From: Novosphingobium capsulatum NBRC 12533
Lineage (GTDB): Bacteria; Pseudomonadota; Alphaproteobacteria; Sphingomonadales; Sphingomonadaceae
Assembly (NCBI RefSeq): GCF_001598375.1
Contig: NZ_BCYV01000003.1
Span: 62,001 to 126,000, forward strand
Length of the DNA stretch: 64,000 nucleotides
Direction of reading: 5' to 3'
In this document: positions 32,893 to 41,960 of the stretch, piece by piece
Layout: each line of letters begins with the position of its first letter
How positions within the stretch are numbered: the stretch's first letter is position 1
The notes under the pieces: model-generated
The model's database searches: none
Told to the model about the DNA's origin: nothing
What the model saw: only the letters and a program-made list of their open reading frames with translations
Made by a program: the position numbers and the translations under genes

Positions 32893-33819
32893 TCAACCGA
32901 AAAAGGCGTCTGTCACCAGCCGTTTGCCGCGCAGGAATGCATCGGCCACCAGGGTAAGGGGGCGAGTGTCGACATCGCTTTGCCCCTGCTCGACGAGATC
33001 GGCAAAGCGGGCATAGAGGCCAGGATATTCGTGGTCGTCGTGGCGCAGGGTTTCGCCTGGCAGGGTCAGGACCGCACCGCCGTTGGCAAGGCGCAGCGTG
33101 CCATCGGCGGTCTCCACCACGATGTCCCAGCTCTGCGGGCCGGTCTGGCGCCAATCGAGATCCATGTGGATGGCCGTGCCGCGGGAATCGCGGAAATGCA
33201 CGTCTGCCGCAATCGGGGCGGCGCGGTTTCCCGGTACTTCCAGCGTGGCTTCGGCCAGGAAGAACGGATCGGGCAGGATGTGGGTGATGATCGAGAGCGC
33301 ATTGATCCCCGGATCGAACACGCCCAGGCCGCCCGGCTCCCAGATCCACGCCTGGCCCGGATGCCACACACGCACATCCTCGCGCCAGATCACCTTGACG
33401 CCGGTGATCTGCCGGTCGGCCAGCCAGGCACGCGCCGGGGCAACGCCAGCGGCATAGCGCGAATGCCAGGAAGCAAACAGCGTGGTGCCGGCCTTGGCGG
33501 CATGGGCCACAAGCGCATCGACTTCGGCGAGGGTGGCGCCCGGCGGCTTTTCCAGGAACACGTGCAGACCCTGGTCCAGTGCCAGTGCTGCCAGATCATA
33601 GCGCACCTGGGGCGGGGTGCAGAGCGCCACCGCATCGATGGCCACGCCACTGTCGAGCAGGGCGGACAGATCGTGGAAATGGGGCACGCCCTCCACGCCG
33701 CTGTCGCTGCGGCTGACCGTGGCGGCCAGGGTAAAGGCGGGGTTGCCGGCGATGGCGGGCAGGTGCTGGTCATGGGCGATCTTGCCCATGCCGACCACGG
33801 CAATGCGGATCGGGTCCAT
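32893..33819 (-). CDS. L-arabinose/D-galactose 1-dehydrogenase (Gfo/Idh/MocA family)
   Basis: 308-aa NAD(P)-dependent oxidoreductase. The Rossmann motif is VVGMGKIAHDQHLP; EKPPG supplies Lys91. FDPGINALS gives Asp169 and Asn173, spaced four apart like the Asp/Asn catalytic pair reported for the Azospirillum L-arabinose 1-dehydrogenase, instead of the Asp/His usual in this family. This supports oxidation of an aldopyranose at C1 to the lactone. L-arabinose is preferred from context (GH51 next door); D-galactose is a known second substrate of the group. It begins 3 bases after the AraD1 gene. Confidence 0.88.
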   Translation of the reverse strand: MDPIRIAVVGMGKIAHDQHLPAIAGNPAFTLAATVSRSDSGVEGVPHFHDLSALLDSGVAIDAVALCTPPQVRYDLAALALDQGLHVFLEKPPGATLAEVDALVAHAAKAGTTLFASWHSRYAAGVAPARAWLADRQITGVKVIWREDVRVWHPGQAWIWEPGGLGVFDPGINALSIITHILPDPFFLAEATLEVPGNRAAPIAADVHFRDSRGTAIHMDLDWRQTGPQSWDIVVETADGTLRLANGGAVLTLPGETLRHDDHEYPGLYARFADLVEQGQSDVDTRPLTLVADAFLRGKRLVTDAFFG

Positions 33820-33822
33820 GGC

Positions 33823-34821
33823 TTAGAGCGCCTTGACTGCGAACGGCACGGGGCCGGCTTCGGCGCGTGCCAGCGGATTGTGCAGCGGCAGGGCAAAGGG
33901 CGCAGCCGCGATTTCAAAGGCATCGCCTTCCTGCGTCTTGATCCCGTCGCTGAATGAAAGCGTGGCCGTGCCGAAGAAGTGCACGTGAATGTCTCCGGGC
34001 CGGCGGAACAGCCCGTATTTGAAGTGATGGTGTTCCAGGTTGGCCAGGCTGTGCGACATATTGTCTTCGCCCGAAAGGAACGGCTTTTCCCACAGGGTGG
34101 CGCCATCGCGCAGCACGCGGCTGGTGCCGCGAATATCGGCCGGCGGGCTGCCCAGCAGCAGTTCGGCGCCCAGCGCGGCCTGGCGCAGCTTGGAATGGGC
34201 CAGCCACAGATAGTTGTGGCGCTCGGTCACATGGTCGGAAAACTCGTTGGCCAGTGCCAGCCCCAGGCGCCAGGGCGTGCCATTGGCACCGATCAGATAG
34301 ATCCCGGCCAGTTCCGGTTCCTCGCCGCCATCCTTGGCAAATGCCGGCATCGTCAGCGGCTGGCCCGGGCCGACCAGCTGCGTGCCATCGCCCTTGTAGA
34401 ACCATTCCGGTTGTTGCCCTTCGCTGCCAGCGGCGGGCTTGCCACCCTCCAGCCCTTCCAGGAACATGCGCATGGAATCGGTCTGCTTTTCGGCCTGCGC
34501 GGCATCGCGGTGCATCTTGTCGCGCCCTTCCGCCGAACCAAGATGGGTAAGGCCGGTGCCAGTCAACCAGACGCGCGCGGTGTCATCATGGTCGATCGCG
34601 GGCAGCAGCGTGCCGGCGGCGAGCTCGGCGGCGATGTCCACCACCTGGCTGCCGGCGCGGGCGGCAGCGGCATCGGCCAGGCTGTGCCCGGCGGCGATCG
34701 CCGCCTGGGCCAGCTCGCGCACCGTCGCGGGGCTGTCGAGGAACACGGCGCTGTCACCGGTGGCCAGGATCACGCGACGCGTGCCATCGGCGCTGCGATG
34801 CTGAAGAAGGCGGGTTGCCAT
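33823..34821 (-). CDS. AraD1/GguC family FAH-type protein, probable 2-keto-3-deoxy-L-arabinonate dehydratase
   Basis: 332-aa fumarylacetoacetate hydrolase-superfamily protein. GEEPELAGIYLIGANGTPW and ANEFSDHVTERHNYLWLAH carry the acidic metal-binding residues. Length and pattern match the AraD1/GguC group found in non-phosphorylative arabinose operons, and the FAH-type dehydratase XylX does the equivalent step for xylose in Caulobacter. The inferred step is 2-keto-3-deoxy-L-arabinonate to 2-oxoglutarate semialdehyde. No DapA-like dehydratase or aldolase for this step is in the locus. No strong ribosome binding site precedes ATG 34821; the gap to the dehydrogenase is 3 bases. Confidence 0.75.
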   Translation of the reverse strand: MATRLLQHRSADGTRRVILATGDSAVFLDSPATVRELAQAAIAAGHSLADAAAARAGSQVVDIAAELAAGTLLPAIDHDDTARVWLTGTGLTHLGSAEGRDKMHRDAAQAEKQTDSMRMFLEGLEGGKPAAGSEGQQPEWFYKGDGTQLVGPGQPLTMPAFAKDGGEEPELAGIYLIGANGTPWRLGLALANEFSDHVTERHNYLWLAHSKLRQAALGAELLLGSPPADIRGTSRVLRDGATLWEKPFLSGEDNMSHSLANLEHHHFKYGLFRRPGDIHVHFFGTATLSFSDGIKTQEGDAFEIAAAPFALPLHNPLARAEAGPVPFAVKAL

Positions 34822-34850
34822 GGAAGAGGATCTTTCGCGAGAGAAGGGGA

Positions 34851-36377
34851 TCAGAGCGTGAGCGTGCCGTCGATCAGGCGCGGCGCGCCATCGCCGCGTG
34901 CGGCATCGGTCAGTTCGGCTGGCAAGACCGCCTGGCTCAGGTTCTGGTAACTGACCGGGCGCAGGAAGCGATCGATCGCCAGGCTGCCGACCGAGGTGGT
35001 GCGCGGATCGGACGTGGCCGGGAACGGCCCGCCGTGCACCATGGCATGGCACACTTCGACGCCGGTGGGCCAGCCATTGGCGAGGATGCGGCCGACCTTG
35101 CGCTCCAGGATCGGCAGCAATTCGCCTGCCAATGCCTCGTCGGCAGCGTCCATGTGCAGGGTGGCGGTCAGCTGGCCCTCCAGGCCCTTGAGCACCATGG
35201 CCAGCTCGGCCGCATCGGCGCAGGTCACCACGATTGAACTGGCGCCGAACACTTCGTGGCCGAGCGCCTTGTCGGCCAGGAAGGCCTGGGCCGTGGTTAC
35301 GAACAGCGCGGCCTGGCCACAGGGGCCTTCGCCCATCGGGCCGGTCGCCACGGTTTCCACGCCGGGGGCCGTGGCCAGCGCCTTGACCCCGGCTTCATAG
35401 GCGGCGTGGATGCCGCTGGTCAGCATGGTCTGCGGCTGGGCCTGGCCCACGCCCTCGCGCGCGGCGGCCAGGAAGGCGTCGAGGCCTTCGCCGGCGATGG
35501 CCAGTACCAGGCCGGGGTTGGTGCAGAACTGCCCGGCGCCCATGGTGAGCGAGGCGACGAACGCCTGGCCGAGCGCCGCGCCGCGTGCAGCGAGCGCTGC
35601 CGGCATCAGCACGACCGGGTTGATGCTCGACATTTCGGCATAGACCGGGATCGGCACCTCGCGCTGTTGCGCAATGCGGGCCAGCGCCAGGCCGCCCCCG
35701 CGCGATCCGGTAAAGCCGACAGCGGCCATGCGCGAATCGGCCACCAGCGCTGCGCCCAGTTCGTTGCCGGGGCCAACGAGATGGCCGAACACGCCTTCGG
35801 GCAGGCCGCATGCGGCCACCGCGCGGGCAATCGCACCCGCGACCAGCGCGCCGGTGTCGGGATGGGCCGGGTGGCCCTTGACCACCACCGGGCACCCCGC
35901 CGCCAGCGCCGAGGCGGTATCACCCCCGGCGGTAGAGAACGCGAGGGGAAAGTTGGACGCGCCGAACACCGCCACCGGGCCAAGCGGGATCATCCGCAGA
36001 CGCAGATCGGGGCGGGGCAGGGGCTGGCGATCGGGCAGGGCTGGGTCGATGCGCAACTGCTGCCATGCGCCTGCACGCACCACGCCGGCAAACAGGCGCA
36101 ACTGGCCCACGGTGCGGCCGCGCTCGCCCTCCAGCCGCGCGCGCGGCAACCCGCTTTCGCGCATGGCGGCCACGATCAGCGGATCGCCGATGGCAAGGAT
36201 TTCCTCGGCGATGGTTTCCAGGAAGCGGGCGCGCTCTTCGCGGCTCGTGGCGCGATAGATGTCGAACGCCGCTTCGGCCGCGGCACACAGCCGGGCCACA
36301 TCGTCAAGGCCGTGCACCGCCAGGGCGGGCCCATGGGGCTGCCCGGTGTGGGCGTCGGTCGAGCGGAATTCGGTCAT
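34851..36377 (-). CDS. 2-oxoglutarate semialdehyde dehydrogenase (aldehyde dehydrogenase family)
   Basis: 508-aa NAD(P)-dependent aldehyde dehydrogenase. Asn142 (GASNFPLAF), Lys167 (VVVKGHP), Glu248 (YAEMSSINP) and the nucleophile Cys285 ([10 protein letters not shown]) are all present. AGQFCTNPG and the N-terminal form place it with the alpha-ketoglutaric semialdehyde dehydrogenases of the Weimberg route, which feed 2-oxoglutarate into the TCA cycle. GGGAGA lies 5 bases before ATG 36377. It is the first gene of the minus-strand arabinose operon and is divergent from the GntR regulator. Confidence 0.88.
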   Translation of the reverse strand: MTEFRSTDAHTGQPHGPALAVHGLDDVARLCAAAEAAFDIYRATSREERARFLETIAEEILAIGDPLIVAAMRESGLPRARLEGERGRTVGQLRLFAGVVRAGAWQQLRIDPALPDRQPLPRPDLRLRMIPLGPVAVFGASNFPLAFSTAGGDTASALAAGCPVVVKGHPAHPDTGALVAGAIARAVAACGLPEGVFGHLVGPGNELGAALVADSRMAAVGFTGSRGGGLALARIAQQREVPIPVYAEMSSINPVVLMPAALAARGAALGQAFVASLTMGAGQFCTNPGLVLAIAGEGLDAFLAAAREGVGQAQPQTMLTSGIHAAYEAGVKALATAPGVETVATGPMGEGPCGQAALFVTTAQAFLADKALGHEVFGASSIVVTCADAAELAMVLKGLEGQLTATLHMDAADEALAGELLPILERKVGRILANGWPTGVEVCHAMVHGGPFPATSDPRTTSVGSLAIDRFLRPVSYQNLSQAVLPAELTDAARGDGAPRLIDGTLTL

Positions 36378-36392
36378 CGGATTCTCCCTATT

Positions 36393-36403
36393 TACTCCGA
36401 CAT
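36393..36403. promoter_or_regulatory. Candidate GntR operator upstream of the dehydrogenase operon
   Basis: On the minus strand ATGTCGGAGTA matches 9 of 11 bases of TTGTCGGACTA at 38836-38846. It lies in the 113-base region between the dehydrogenase operon and the divergent regulator gene, 16 bases upstream of the dehydrogenase start and overlapping a possible -10 (TATGTC). Confidence 0.45.
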
Positions 36404-36490
36404 ATTCCGCCAGCATGACAAACGCAATAATAGTCGTTTCACCCCGTGTCGCTCCCTGCTACCCACGTTTGACAGGAGGCGATCGAGACA

Positions 36491-37312
36491 GTGACGCAAC
36501 GGCAGTTCCCGGACAAATCGCGCAAGGGCAAGGCAATGGAAAGCGCCGCCGACAGCGCGGCGCCGGACAGTGTCGCGGCCGAGGAGCGCGATAGCCCGGC
36601 GCGCGGCCCTGGCCGGCGCCTGCATGGGGCCATCGCCCACAAGCTGGGCACGGCGATCCTGTCGGGCCAATACCAGCCAGGCGATATCCTGTCGGGCGAG
36701 GTGGCCTTTGCCGAAGAACTCAAAGTGTCGCGCAGCGCCTATCGCGAGGCGATCCAGGTACTGACCGCCAAGGGCCTGGTGGCAAGCCGCCCCAAGGCCG
36801 GCACCCGCGTGCTGGAGCGCGACCGCTGGAATCTGCTCGATCCTGAAGTGCTCGCCTGGGCCTTTGCCGGCGAACCCGATCTGCAATTCGTGCGCGATCT
36901 GTTCGAACTGCGCGCCGTGGTGGAACCGGCCGCCGCGCGCCTGGCGGCCCAGCGCCGCGACAAGGCCGATCTCAAGGCGATCCGTGATGCCCTTTCGGCG
37001 ATGCGGCGGCACACGCTGACCAACGATGCCGGCCGCGCGGCTGACCGTGATTTCCACGATGCGGTGCTGCGCGCCAGCCACAATGCCGCGCTCATGGTGC
37101 TCTCAGCCAGCATCGGCGCGGCGGTGCACTGGACCACGCGGTTCAAGCAGCGCAGCCGGGAACTGCCACGCAATCCCATTCCCGATCATGCGCGCGTCTA
37201 TGACGCGATTGCCGAAGGCGATGGCGAGGCAGCCTCCCAGGCGATGGGCGTTCTGGTGCAACTGGCCCTGGAAGACACCGCCAGCGCGATCGAAGCTGCC
37301 GTAAACCGCTGA
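36491..37312 (+). CDS. FadR-subfamily GntR transcriptional regulator of the arabinose locus
   Basis: 273-aa regulator: a ~40-residue variable N-terminus, a winged helix-turn-helix (ILSGEVAFAEELKVSRSAYREAIQVLTAKGLV, about 67-98) and an all-helical FCD ligand domain with metal-type residues (FELRAVVEPAAARLAA, DRDFHDAVLRASHN). FCD regulators usually repress sugar-acid pathways and respond to a sugar acid. The GTG at 36491 follows GGAGG by 11 bases; ATG 36536 is a possible alternative and gives a shorter N-terminus. It sits between two halves of the arabinose locus, divergent from one and separated from the permease by a repeat. Confidence 0.87.
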   Translation: MTQRQFPDKSRKGKAMESAADSAAPDSVAAEERDSPARGPGRRLHGAIAHKLGTAILSGQYQPGDILSGEVAFAEELKVSRSAYREAIQVLTAKGLVASRPKAGTRVLERDRWNLLDPEVLAWAFAGEPDLQFVRDLFELRAVVEPAAARLAAQRRDKADLKAIRDALSAMRRHTLTNDAGRAADRDFHDAVLRASHNAALMVLSASIGAAVHWTTRFKQRSRELPRNPIPDHARVYDAIAEGDGEAASQAMGVLVQLALEDTASAIEAAVNR

Positions 37313-37442
37313 TCCTCCCCGGTACGGGGAGGGGGACAAGCCGCAGGCTGGTGGAGGGGAGCTTCCGCCTTGCACGCCGTTTCAGGCGGCCAATCCCCTC
37401 CACCACGCTTCGCGCGGTCCCCCTCCCCGTTTCGGGGAGGAG
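37313..37442. repeat. Palindromic repeat, family B (REP/BIME-like)
   Basis: A 130-base imperfect inverted repeat. CTCCCCGGTACGGGGAGG opens it and CCTCCCCGTTTCGGGGAGG closes it, and inside them GGTGGAGGGG faces CCCCTCCACC. It fills the space between the convergent regulator and permease genes. It differs in sequence from family A but has the same two-lobed design. Confidence 0.85.
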
Positions 37443-37445
37443 CTA

Positions 37446-38741
37446 TCAGTCTGTTGCCTTGGCCTTGGCGCCCCACAGCGCGTAGAAGATGATGTAAAGT
37501 TCGCACGCGGCGGTCAGCAGGAACGAGGTCTGTAGGCCAAAGGCATCGGCCAGCTTGCCCTGCACCACCACCAGCGCGCCGCCGGCAATCGCCATGATCA
37601 GCAGGCCCGATGCTTCCTCGGTCAGCGGGCCAAGGCCCTTGATCCCCAGGGTAAAGATCGTGGGGAACATGATCGAGTGGAACAGCCCCACGCTGATCAG
37701 CGCCCACATCGCCACGGGCCCGTGGGTAAACACGGTAATCATCATCACCACGAATGCGCCCACGGCAGCCAGGGCCAGCACGGTTTCGGCGCGAACCCTC
37801 TGCATGATCGCCCCGCCGGCAAAGCGGCCCACCATCATTCCGCCCCACAGGAACGTCAGATAGCGGCCAGCCTGCTCGTGCGTCAGATTGGCGATGTCAC
37901 CCTGGCTGACGAAGTTGACGAACAGGTTGGCCACGCCGATTTCGGCGATCAGATAGATGAAGATCGCCGGAATGCCGAACACCAGGTTGCGGTGTGACCA
38001 CAGCGAGTGGTGCTTGCGTTCTTCTGCAGCCATGCGACTGGTCGCGCTGCCCATGGCGGGCAGGGGATAGCGCGCGATCACCACGGCCAGCACCACCAGC
38101 ACGGCGGCCACCAGGCCATAGGGCAGGATCACCGAATGCGCATCGGCCAGGCGCTCGGCCGGGGTAAGCACGGTGGTGGCGCTGGCTGTCCCGCTTTTGG
38201 AGCGGCCCAGGATCAGATAGGCGCCAAACAGCGGGGCCAGCATCGTGCCGGCCGAGTTGAGCGCCTGCACCAGCGTGAGCCGCGACGATGCGGTTTCGGC
38301 CGGGCCGACGACGGCGACATAGGGATTGGCCGCGACTTGCAGCAGGGTGATGCCGCTGGCGATGACAAACAGCATGACCAGCGTGACGCCATAGGACGGG
38401 ATCGAGGCCGCCACCATCATGCCCAGCGCGCCAGCGGCCATGATCAGCAGGCCGGTAACCATCGCCATCTTGTAGCCGATCTTCTCGATCAGCTTGGCCG
38501 AGGGGATCGAGGCGACGAAATAGGCAATGAACCACACGGATTCGATCAGCGTGGTCTGGGTATAGTTGAGGTCGAACACCGCGCGCAGATGCGGCAGCAG
38601 GGTGTTGTTGATGACCGTGATGAAGCCCCACATGAAGAACAGCGTGGCCAGGAGCGCCAGCGCGCGGCCATAGCTGGCGCCGGGCGGCAAGCCCTCGCCA
38701 GGGGCAGCGGAAGCCGCAGCCGAAGAAGCAACTGGGGGCAT
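37446..38741 (-). CDS. FucP-type sugar MFS permease
   Basis: 431-aa inner-membrane transporter with about 12 helices. FFMWGFITVINNTLLPHLR at the start, LLQVAANPYVAVVG and SVGLFHSIMFPTIF are the hallmarks of the FucP/GluP (fucose/glucose/galactose-proton symporter) family. The likely cargo is L-arabinose or D-galactose released by the GH51 enzyme. AGAGAGG lies 6 bases before ATG 38741; ATG 38747 two codons earlier is possible. It is divergent from the mutarotase gene, and a candidate operator lies between them. Confidence 0.88.
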   Translation of the reverse strand: MPPVASSAAASAAPGEGLPPGASYGRALALLATLFFMWGFITVINNTLLPHLRAVFDLNYTQTTLIESVWFIAYFVASIPSAKLIEKIGYKMAMVTGLLIMAAGALGMMVAASIPSYGVTLVMLFVIASGITLLQVAANPYVAVVGPAETASSRLTLVQALNSAGTMLAPLFGAYLILGRSKSGTASATTVLTPAERLADAHSVILPYGLVAAVLVVLAVVIARYPLPAMGSATSRMAAEERKHHSLWSHRNLVFGIPAIFIYLIAEIGVANLFVNFVSQGDIANLTHEQAGRYLTFLWGGMMVGRFAGGAIMQRVRAETVLALAAVGAFVVMMITVFTHGPVAMWALISVGLFHSIMFPTIFTLGIKGLGPLTEEASGLLIMAIAGGALVVVQGKLADAFGLQTSFLLTAACELYIIFYALWGAKAKATD

Positions 38742-38820
38742 GTCCATCCTCTCTCGAAGGGGTGTGTGTGCAACGGCAATGCGCGGCCTCGCCATCCCGT
38801 CATGATGCTTGCGAACCGGC

Positions 38821-38850
38821 TTGCGCTCTTTCTATTTGTCGGACTATATG
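38821..38850 (+). promoter_or_regulatory. Probable promoter with FadR-type operator upstream of the mutarotase gene
   Basis: TTGCGC, 18 bases, TATATG forms a plausible promoter. TTGTCGGACTA (38836-38846) fits the FadR-subfamily operator consensus TNGTNNNACNA at every fixed position and overlaps the -10, so a bound regulator would block polymerase. A close variant lies at 36393-36403. Confidence 0.5.
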
Positions 38851-38933
38851 CGCAGGTACGGCCACGTCAATGGCTGCGCACGTGTTTTCACGTGCCGCCC
38901 AGCGGGCAAGAAAGGCCGACCATGGAGACCAGG

Positions 38934-40070
38934 ATGAACACCAAGGCCGCTTCCCTTGCCGCGCTGCTGGCGCTTGCGCCGTTTTCCGGTGCCCATGCTG
39001 CCCAGGCAAGCCAGGAGGCGGCAGGTTCGCTGGCCGATGGTCAGAAGGTTGTTGCCGTTACGCTCAAGGCCGCCAATGGCGTTTCGGCCCGCATCCTCAG
39101 CTATGGCGCCACGCTGCAGGCGCTGGTCGTGCCCGATCGCGCGGGCAAGCCGGCCGACGTGCTGCTCGGCTATGACGACCTCGCTGGCTATGTCGATCAC
39201 CCCAACTATTTCGGGGTCACCGTGGGCCGCTATGCCAACCGCATTGCCGGCGGCAAGTTCACGCTCGATGGCAAGGCCTATCAACTGCCGCTCAATGAAA
39301 AGGCCGCCAGCCTGCATGGCGGCGGCAAGGGCTTTGACAAGCAGGTGTGGCAAGTGGTTTCGGTGAAATCCGGCGCTGTGGCCAGCGTCGTGCTCAGCCA
39401 TGTCAGCCCCGATGGCGACGCCGGCTATCCCGGCACGGTCAAGGCCACGGTGACCTATTCGCTGGACGAAGCGGGCAACCTGACGATCGCGTTCGAGGCG
39501 ACCACCGACAAGCCCACGATCATCAACATGACCAACCACGCCATCTTCAACCTCGCCGGCGAAGGATCGTCGCAGGGCGCGATGGATCATGTGCTGACCA
39601 TTCCGGCCAAGGCGTTCACCCCAATCGATGCCACGCTGATCCCCACCGGTGAATTGCGCCCGGTGGCCGGCACCGTATTCGATTTCACGCAAGGGCGCCG
39701 CGTCGCCGATGGCCTGCGCGATGGGCGCGACCAGCAGATCGTCTATGGCCGTGGCTATGACCACAACTTCGCGCTCGACAAGGGCGTGACGGCGCAGCCG
39801 GGCCTTGCCGCGCGGCTGGAAGATCCTGCCTCGGGCCGCGTGCTCGAAGTGCTCACCACCGAGCCAGGCGTGCAGTTCTATGCCGGCAATTTCCTCGATG
39901 GCACTCTGGTCGGCAAGCAGGGCCACCTCTATCGCATGGGCGATGGCATCGCGCTGGAACCGCAGAAGTTCCCCGATGCGCCCAACCATCCGTCGTTCGT
40001 TTCCGCGCGCGTCGATCCTGGCAAGCCGTATCGGCATGTCATGGTCTATCGCGTTTCCACCTCGCGCTGA
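38934..40070 (+). CDS. galM: Exported aldose 1-epimerase (mutarotase)
   Basis: 378-aa mutarotase with a signal peptide (AALLALAPFSGAHAA). Family residues include YGATLQALVVPD, GRYANRIAGGKF, LHGGGKGFDKQVW (the His-containing motif) and the catalytic Glu in TTEPGVQFYAGN. Export implies it equilibrates sugar anomers in the periplasm, before uptake by the adjoining permease. ATG 38934 has GGAG 6 bases upstream. It is followed after 9 bases by the dehydratase gene, which places it in the plus-strand arabinose operon. Confidence 0.9.
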   Translation: MNTKAASLAALLALAPFSGAHAAQASQEAAGSLADGQKVVAVTLKAANGVSARILSYGATLQALVVPDRAGKPADVLLGYDDLAGYVDHPNYFGVTVGRYANRIAGGKFTLDGKAYQLPLNEKAASLHGGGKGFDKQVWQVVSVKSGAVASVVLSHVSPDGDAGYPGTVKATVTYSLDEAGNLTIAFEATTDKPTIINMTNHAIFNLAGEGSSQGAMDHVLTIPAKAFTPIDATLIPTGELRPVAGTVFDFTQGRRVADGLRDGRDQQIVYGRGYDHNFALDKGVTAQPGLAARLEDPASGRVLEVLTTEPGVQFYAGNFLDGTLVGKQGHLYRMGDGIALEPQKFPDAPNHPSFVSARVDPGKPYRHVMVYRVSTSR

Positions 40071-40079
40071 TAGGCCCTT

Positions 40080-41876
40080 ATGACCGAGCACCAGACCCCG
40101 AAGCTGCGCAGCCGCGCCTGGTTCGACAATCCCGACAATATCGACATGACCTCGCTCTATCTGGAGCGGTATCTGAACTTCGGGTTGAGCCTGGAAGAAC
40201 TGCGCAGCGGCAAGCCGATCATCGGCATCGCCCAGACCGGCAGCGACCTCTCCCCGTGCAACCGCCACCACCTCGTGCTGGCCGAGCGCATCCGCGAGGG
40301 CGTGCGCGAGGCGGGCGGGATCGTGCTGGAATTCCCGGTTCACCCGATCCAGGAAACCGGCAAGCGGCCGACGGCGGGGCTCGATCGCAACCTAGCCTAT
40401 CTTGGCCTGGTCGAGGCGCTCTATGGCTATCCCATCGATGGCGTGGTGCTGACCACTGGTTGCGACAAGACCACGCCGGCGCTGCTGATGGCGGCGGCCA
40501 CGGTCAACATCCCGGCCATCGCCCTGTCGGTAGGGCCGATGCTCAATGGCTGGCACAAGGGCGAACGCACCGGTTCGGGCACCATCGTGTGGAAGGGCCG
40601 CCAGATGATGGCCGCCGGTGAACTTGATGCCGATGGCTTCATCAAGCTCGTCGCCTCCTCGGCGCCGTCCACTGGCTATTGCAACACCATGGGCACGGCC
40701 ACCACGATGAACTCGCTGGCCGAGGCGCTGGGCATGATGCTGCCTGGTTCGGCGGCGATCCCCGCGCCCTATCGCGATCGCCAGGAATGCGCTTATCGCA
40801 CCGGCAAGCGCATCGTCGACATGGTGCGCGAAGACCTTAAGCCGTCAGACATTCTGACACTCGATGCATTCCACAACGCAATCGTCGTCAATTCCGCGAT
40901 TGGCGGATCGACCAACGCGCCGATCCACCTTGCCGCCATCGCCCGCCATGTCGGCGTGGACCTGCCGCTCGATGATTGGCAGCGCCTGGGCCACAAGGTG
41001 CCGCTGCTGGTCAACCTGCAACCAGCGGGCGAATACCTGGGCGAGGATTACTACCGCGCCGGTGGCGTTCCGGCCGTGGTTGGCCAGTTGATCGGCCAGG
41101 GCCTGATCCGCGAAGGGGCGATGACCGTCAATGGTCGCACCATGGGCGAAAACTGCCGTGGCGTGGCAATCGAGGACGAACGCGTGATCCGCCCGTTCGC
41201 CCAGCCGCTGGTGGAAGAAGCCGGGTTCCTGGTGCTCAAGGGCAACCTGTTCGACGCGGCGATCATGAAGACCAGCGTGATCAGCGCGGAATTCCGCGCA
41301 CGTTATCTGTCCAACCCGGCCGATCCCGAAGCATTCGAAGGCCCCTGCGTGGTGTTCGACGGGCCGGAAGACTATCACCACCGCATCGATGATCCTGCCG
41401 TCGGGATCACGCCCGAAACCCTGCTGTTCATGCGCGGCGCCGGGCCGATCGGCTATCCCGGCGCGGCCGAAGTGGTCAACATGCGGCCGCCGTCCTACCT
41501 CATCACCGAGGGCGTCAGCGCGCTGCCATGCATTGGTGACGGGCGCCAGTCGGGCACTTCGGGCAGCCCGTCGATCCTCAACGCCAGCCCGGAAGCGGCG
41601 GCGATGGGCGGCCTGGCCCTGCTCGAAACCGGCGATCGCGTGCGCATCGATCTGAGGGCCGGCACGGTCAACGTGCTGGTGGCCGACGACGTGCTGGAAG
41701 CGCGCCGTGCCGCGCTGGTGGCCAAGGGGGGCTATCCCTATCCCGCCAGCCAGACGCCGTGGCAGGAAATCCAGCGCGCCGTGGTCGGCCAACTCAACAC
41801 GGGCGCCATTCTTGAGGGTGCGGAAAAGTATCAGCGGATCGCCCAGACCATGGGCCTGCCGCGCGACAATCACTGA
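40080..41876 (+). CDS. L-arabinonate (sugar acid) dehydratase, IlvD/Edd family
   Basis: 598-aa Fe-S dehydratase. The cluster Cys residues are Cys60 ([10 protein letters not shown]), Cys128 ([10 protein letters not shown]) and Cys201 (GYCNTMGT), the spacing seen in the pentonate dehydratases. [10 protein letters not shown] and [11 protein letters not shown] are family motifs of the substrate and cluster domains. It would convert L-arabinonate to 2-keto-3-deoxy-L-arabinonate. The subgroup also includes D-xylonate and D-galactonate dehydratases, so specificity rests on the neighbouring GH51 and dehydrogenase genes. Confidence 0.9.
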   Translation: MTEHQTPKLRSRAWFDNPDNIDMTSLYLERYLNFGLSLEELRSGKPIIGIAQTGSDLSPCNRHHLVLAERIREGVREAGGIVLEFPVHPIQETGKRPTAGLDRNLAYLGLVEALYGYPIDGVVLTTGCDKTTPALLMAAATVNIPAIALSVGPMLNGWHKGERTGSGTIVWKGRQMMAAGELDADGFIKLVASSAPSTGYCNTMGTATTMNSLAEALGMMLPGSAAIPAPYRDRQECAYRTGKRIVDMVREDLKPSDILTLDAFHNAIVVNSAIGGSTNAPIHLAAIARHVGVDLPLDDWQRLGHKVPLLVNLQPAGEYLGEDYYRAGGVPAVVGQLIGQGLIREGAMTVNGRTMGENCRGVAIEDERVIRPFAQPLVEEAGFLVLKGNLFDAAIMKTSVISAEFRARYLSNPADPEAFEGPCVVFDGPEDYHHRIDDPAVGITPETLLFMRGAGPIGYPGAAEVVNMRPPSYLITEGVSALPCIGDGRQSGTSGSPSILNASPEAAAMGGLALLETGDRVRIDLRAGTVNVLVADDVLEARRAALVAKGGYPYPASQTPWQEIQRAVVGQLNTGAILEGAEKYQRIAQTMGLPRDNH

Positions 41877-41960
41877 TCGGAACAGACCAGCGATCGGGGT
41901 GGGAAAGGGTGGCGCTTGCCGCGCTTTCCCACCCGGCACGATAGAAAGGACCGGAGCGCG

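Noticed and set aside
32893..33819. The Gfo/Idh enzyme as a 3-oxidase for C-glycosides
   Set aside because: Lys91, Asp169 and Asn173 and the tight link to arabinose genes point to an aldose 1-dehydrogenase, and it lies beyond a strong terminator pair.
34851..41876. Assignment of the pathway to D-xylose
   Set aside because: The gene set resembles the Caulobacter xylose operon, but the dehydrogenase is Gfo/Idh-type and a GH51 arabinofuranosidase is in the operon; no xylosidase or XylB-type short-chain dehydrogenase is present. Not fully excluded.
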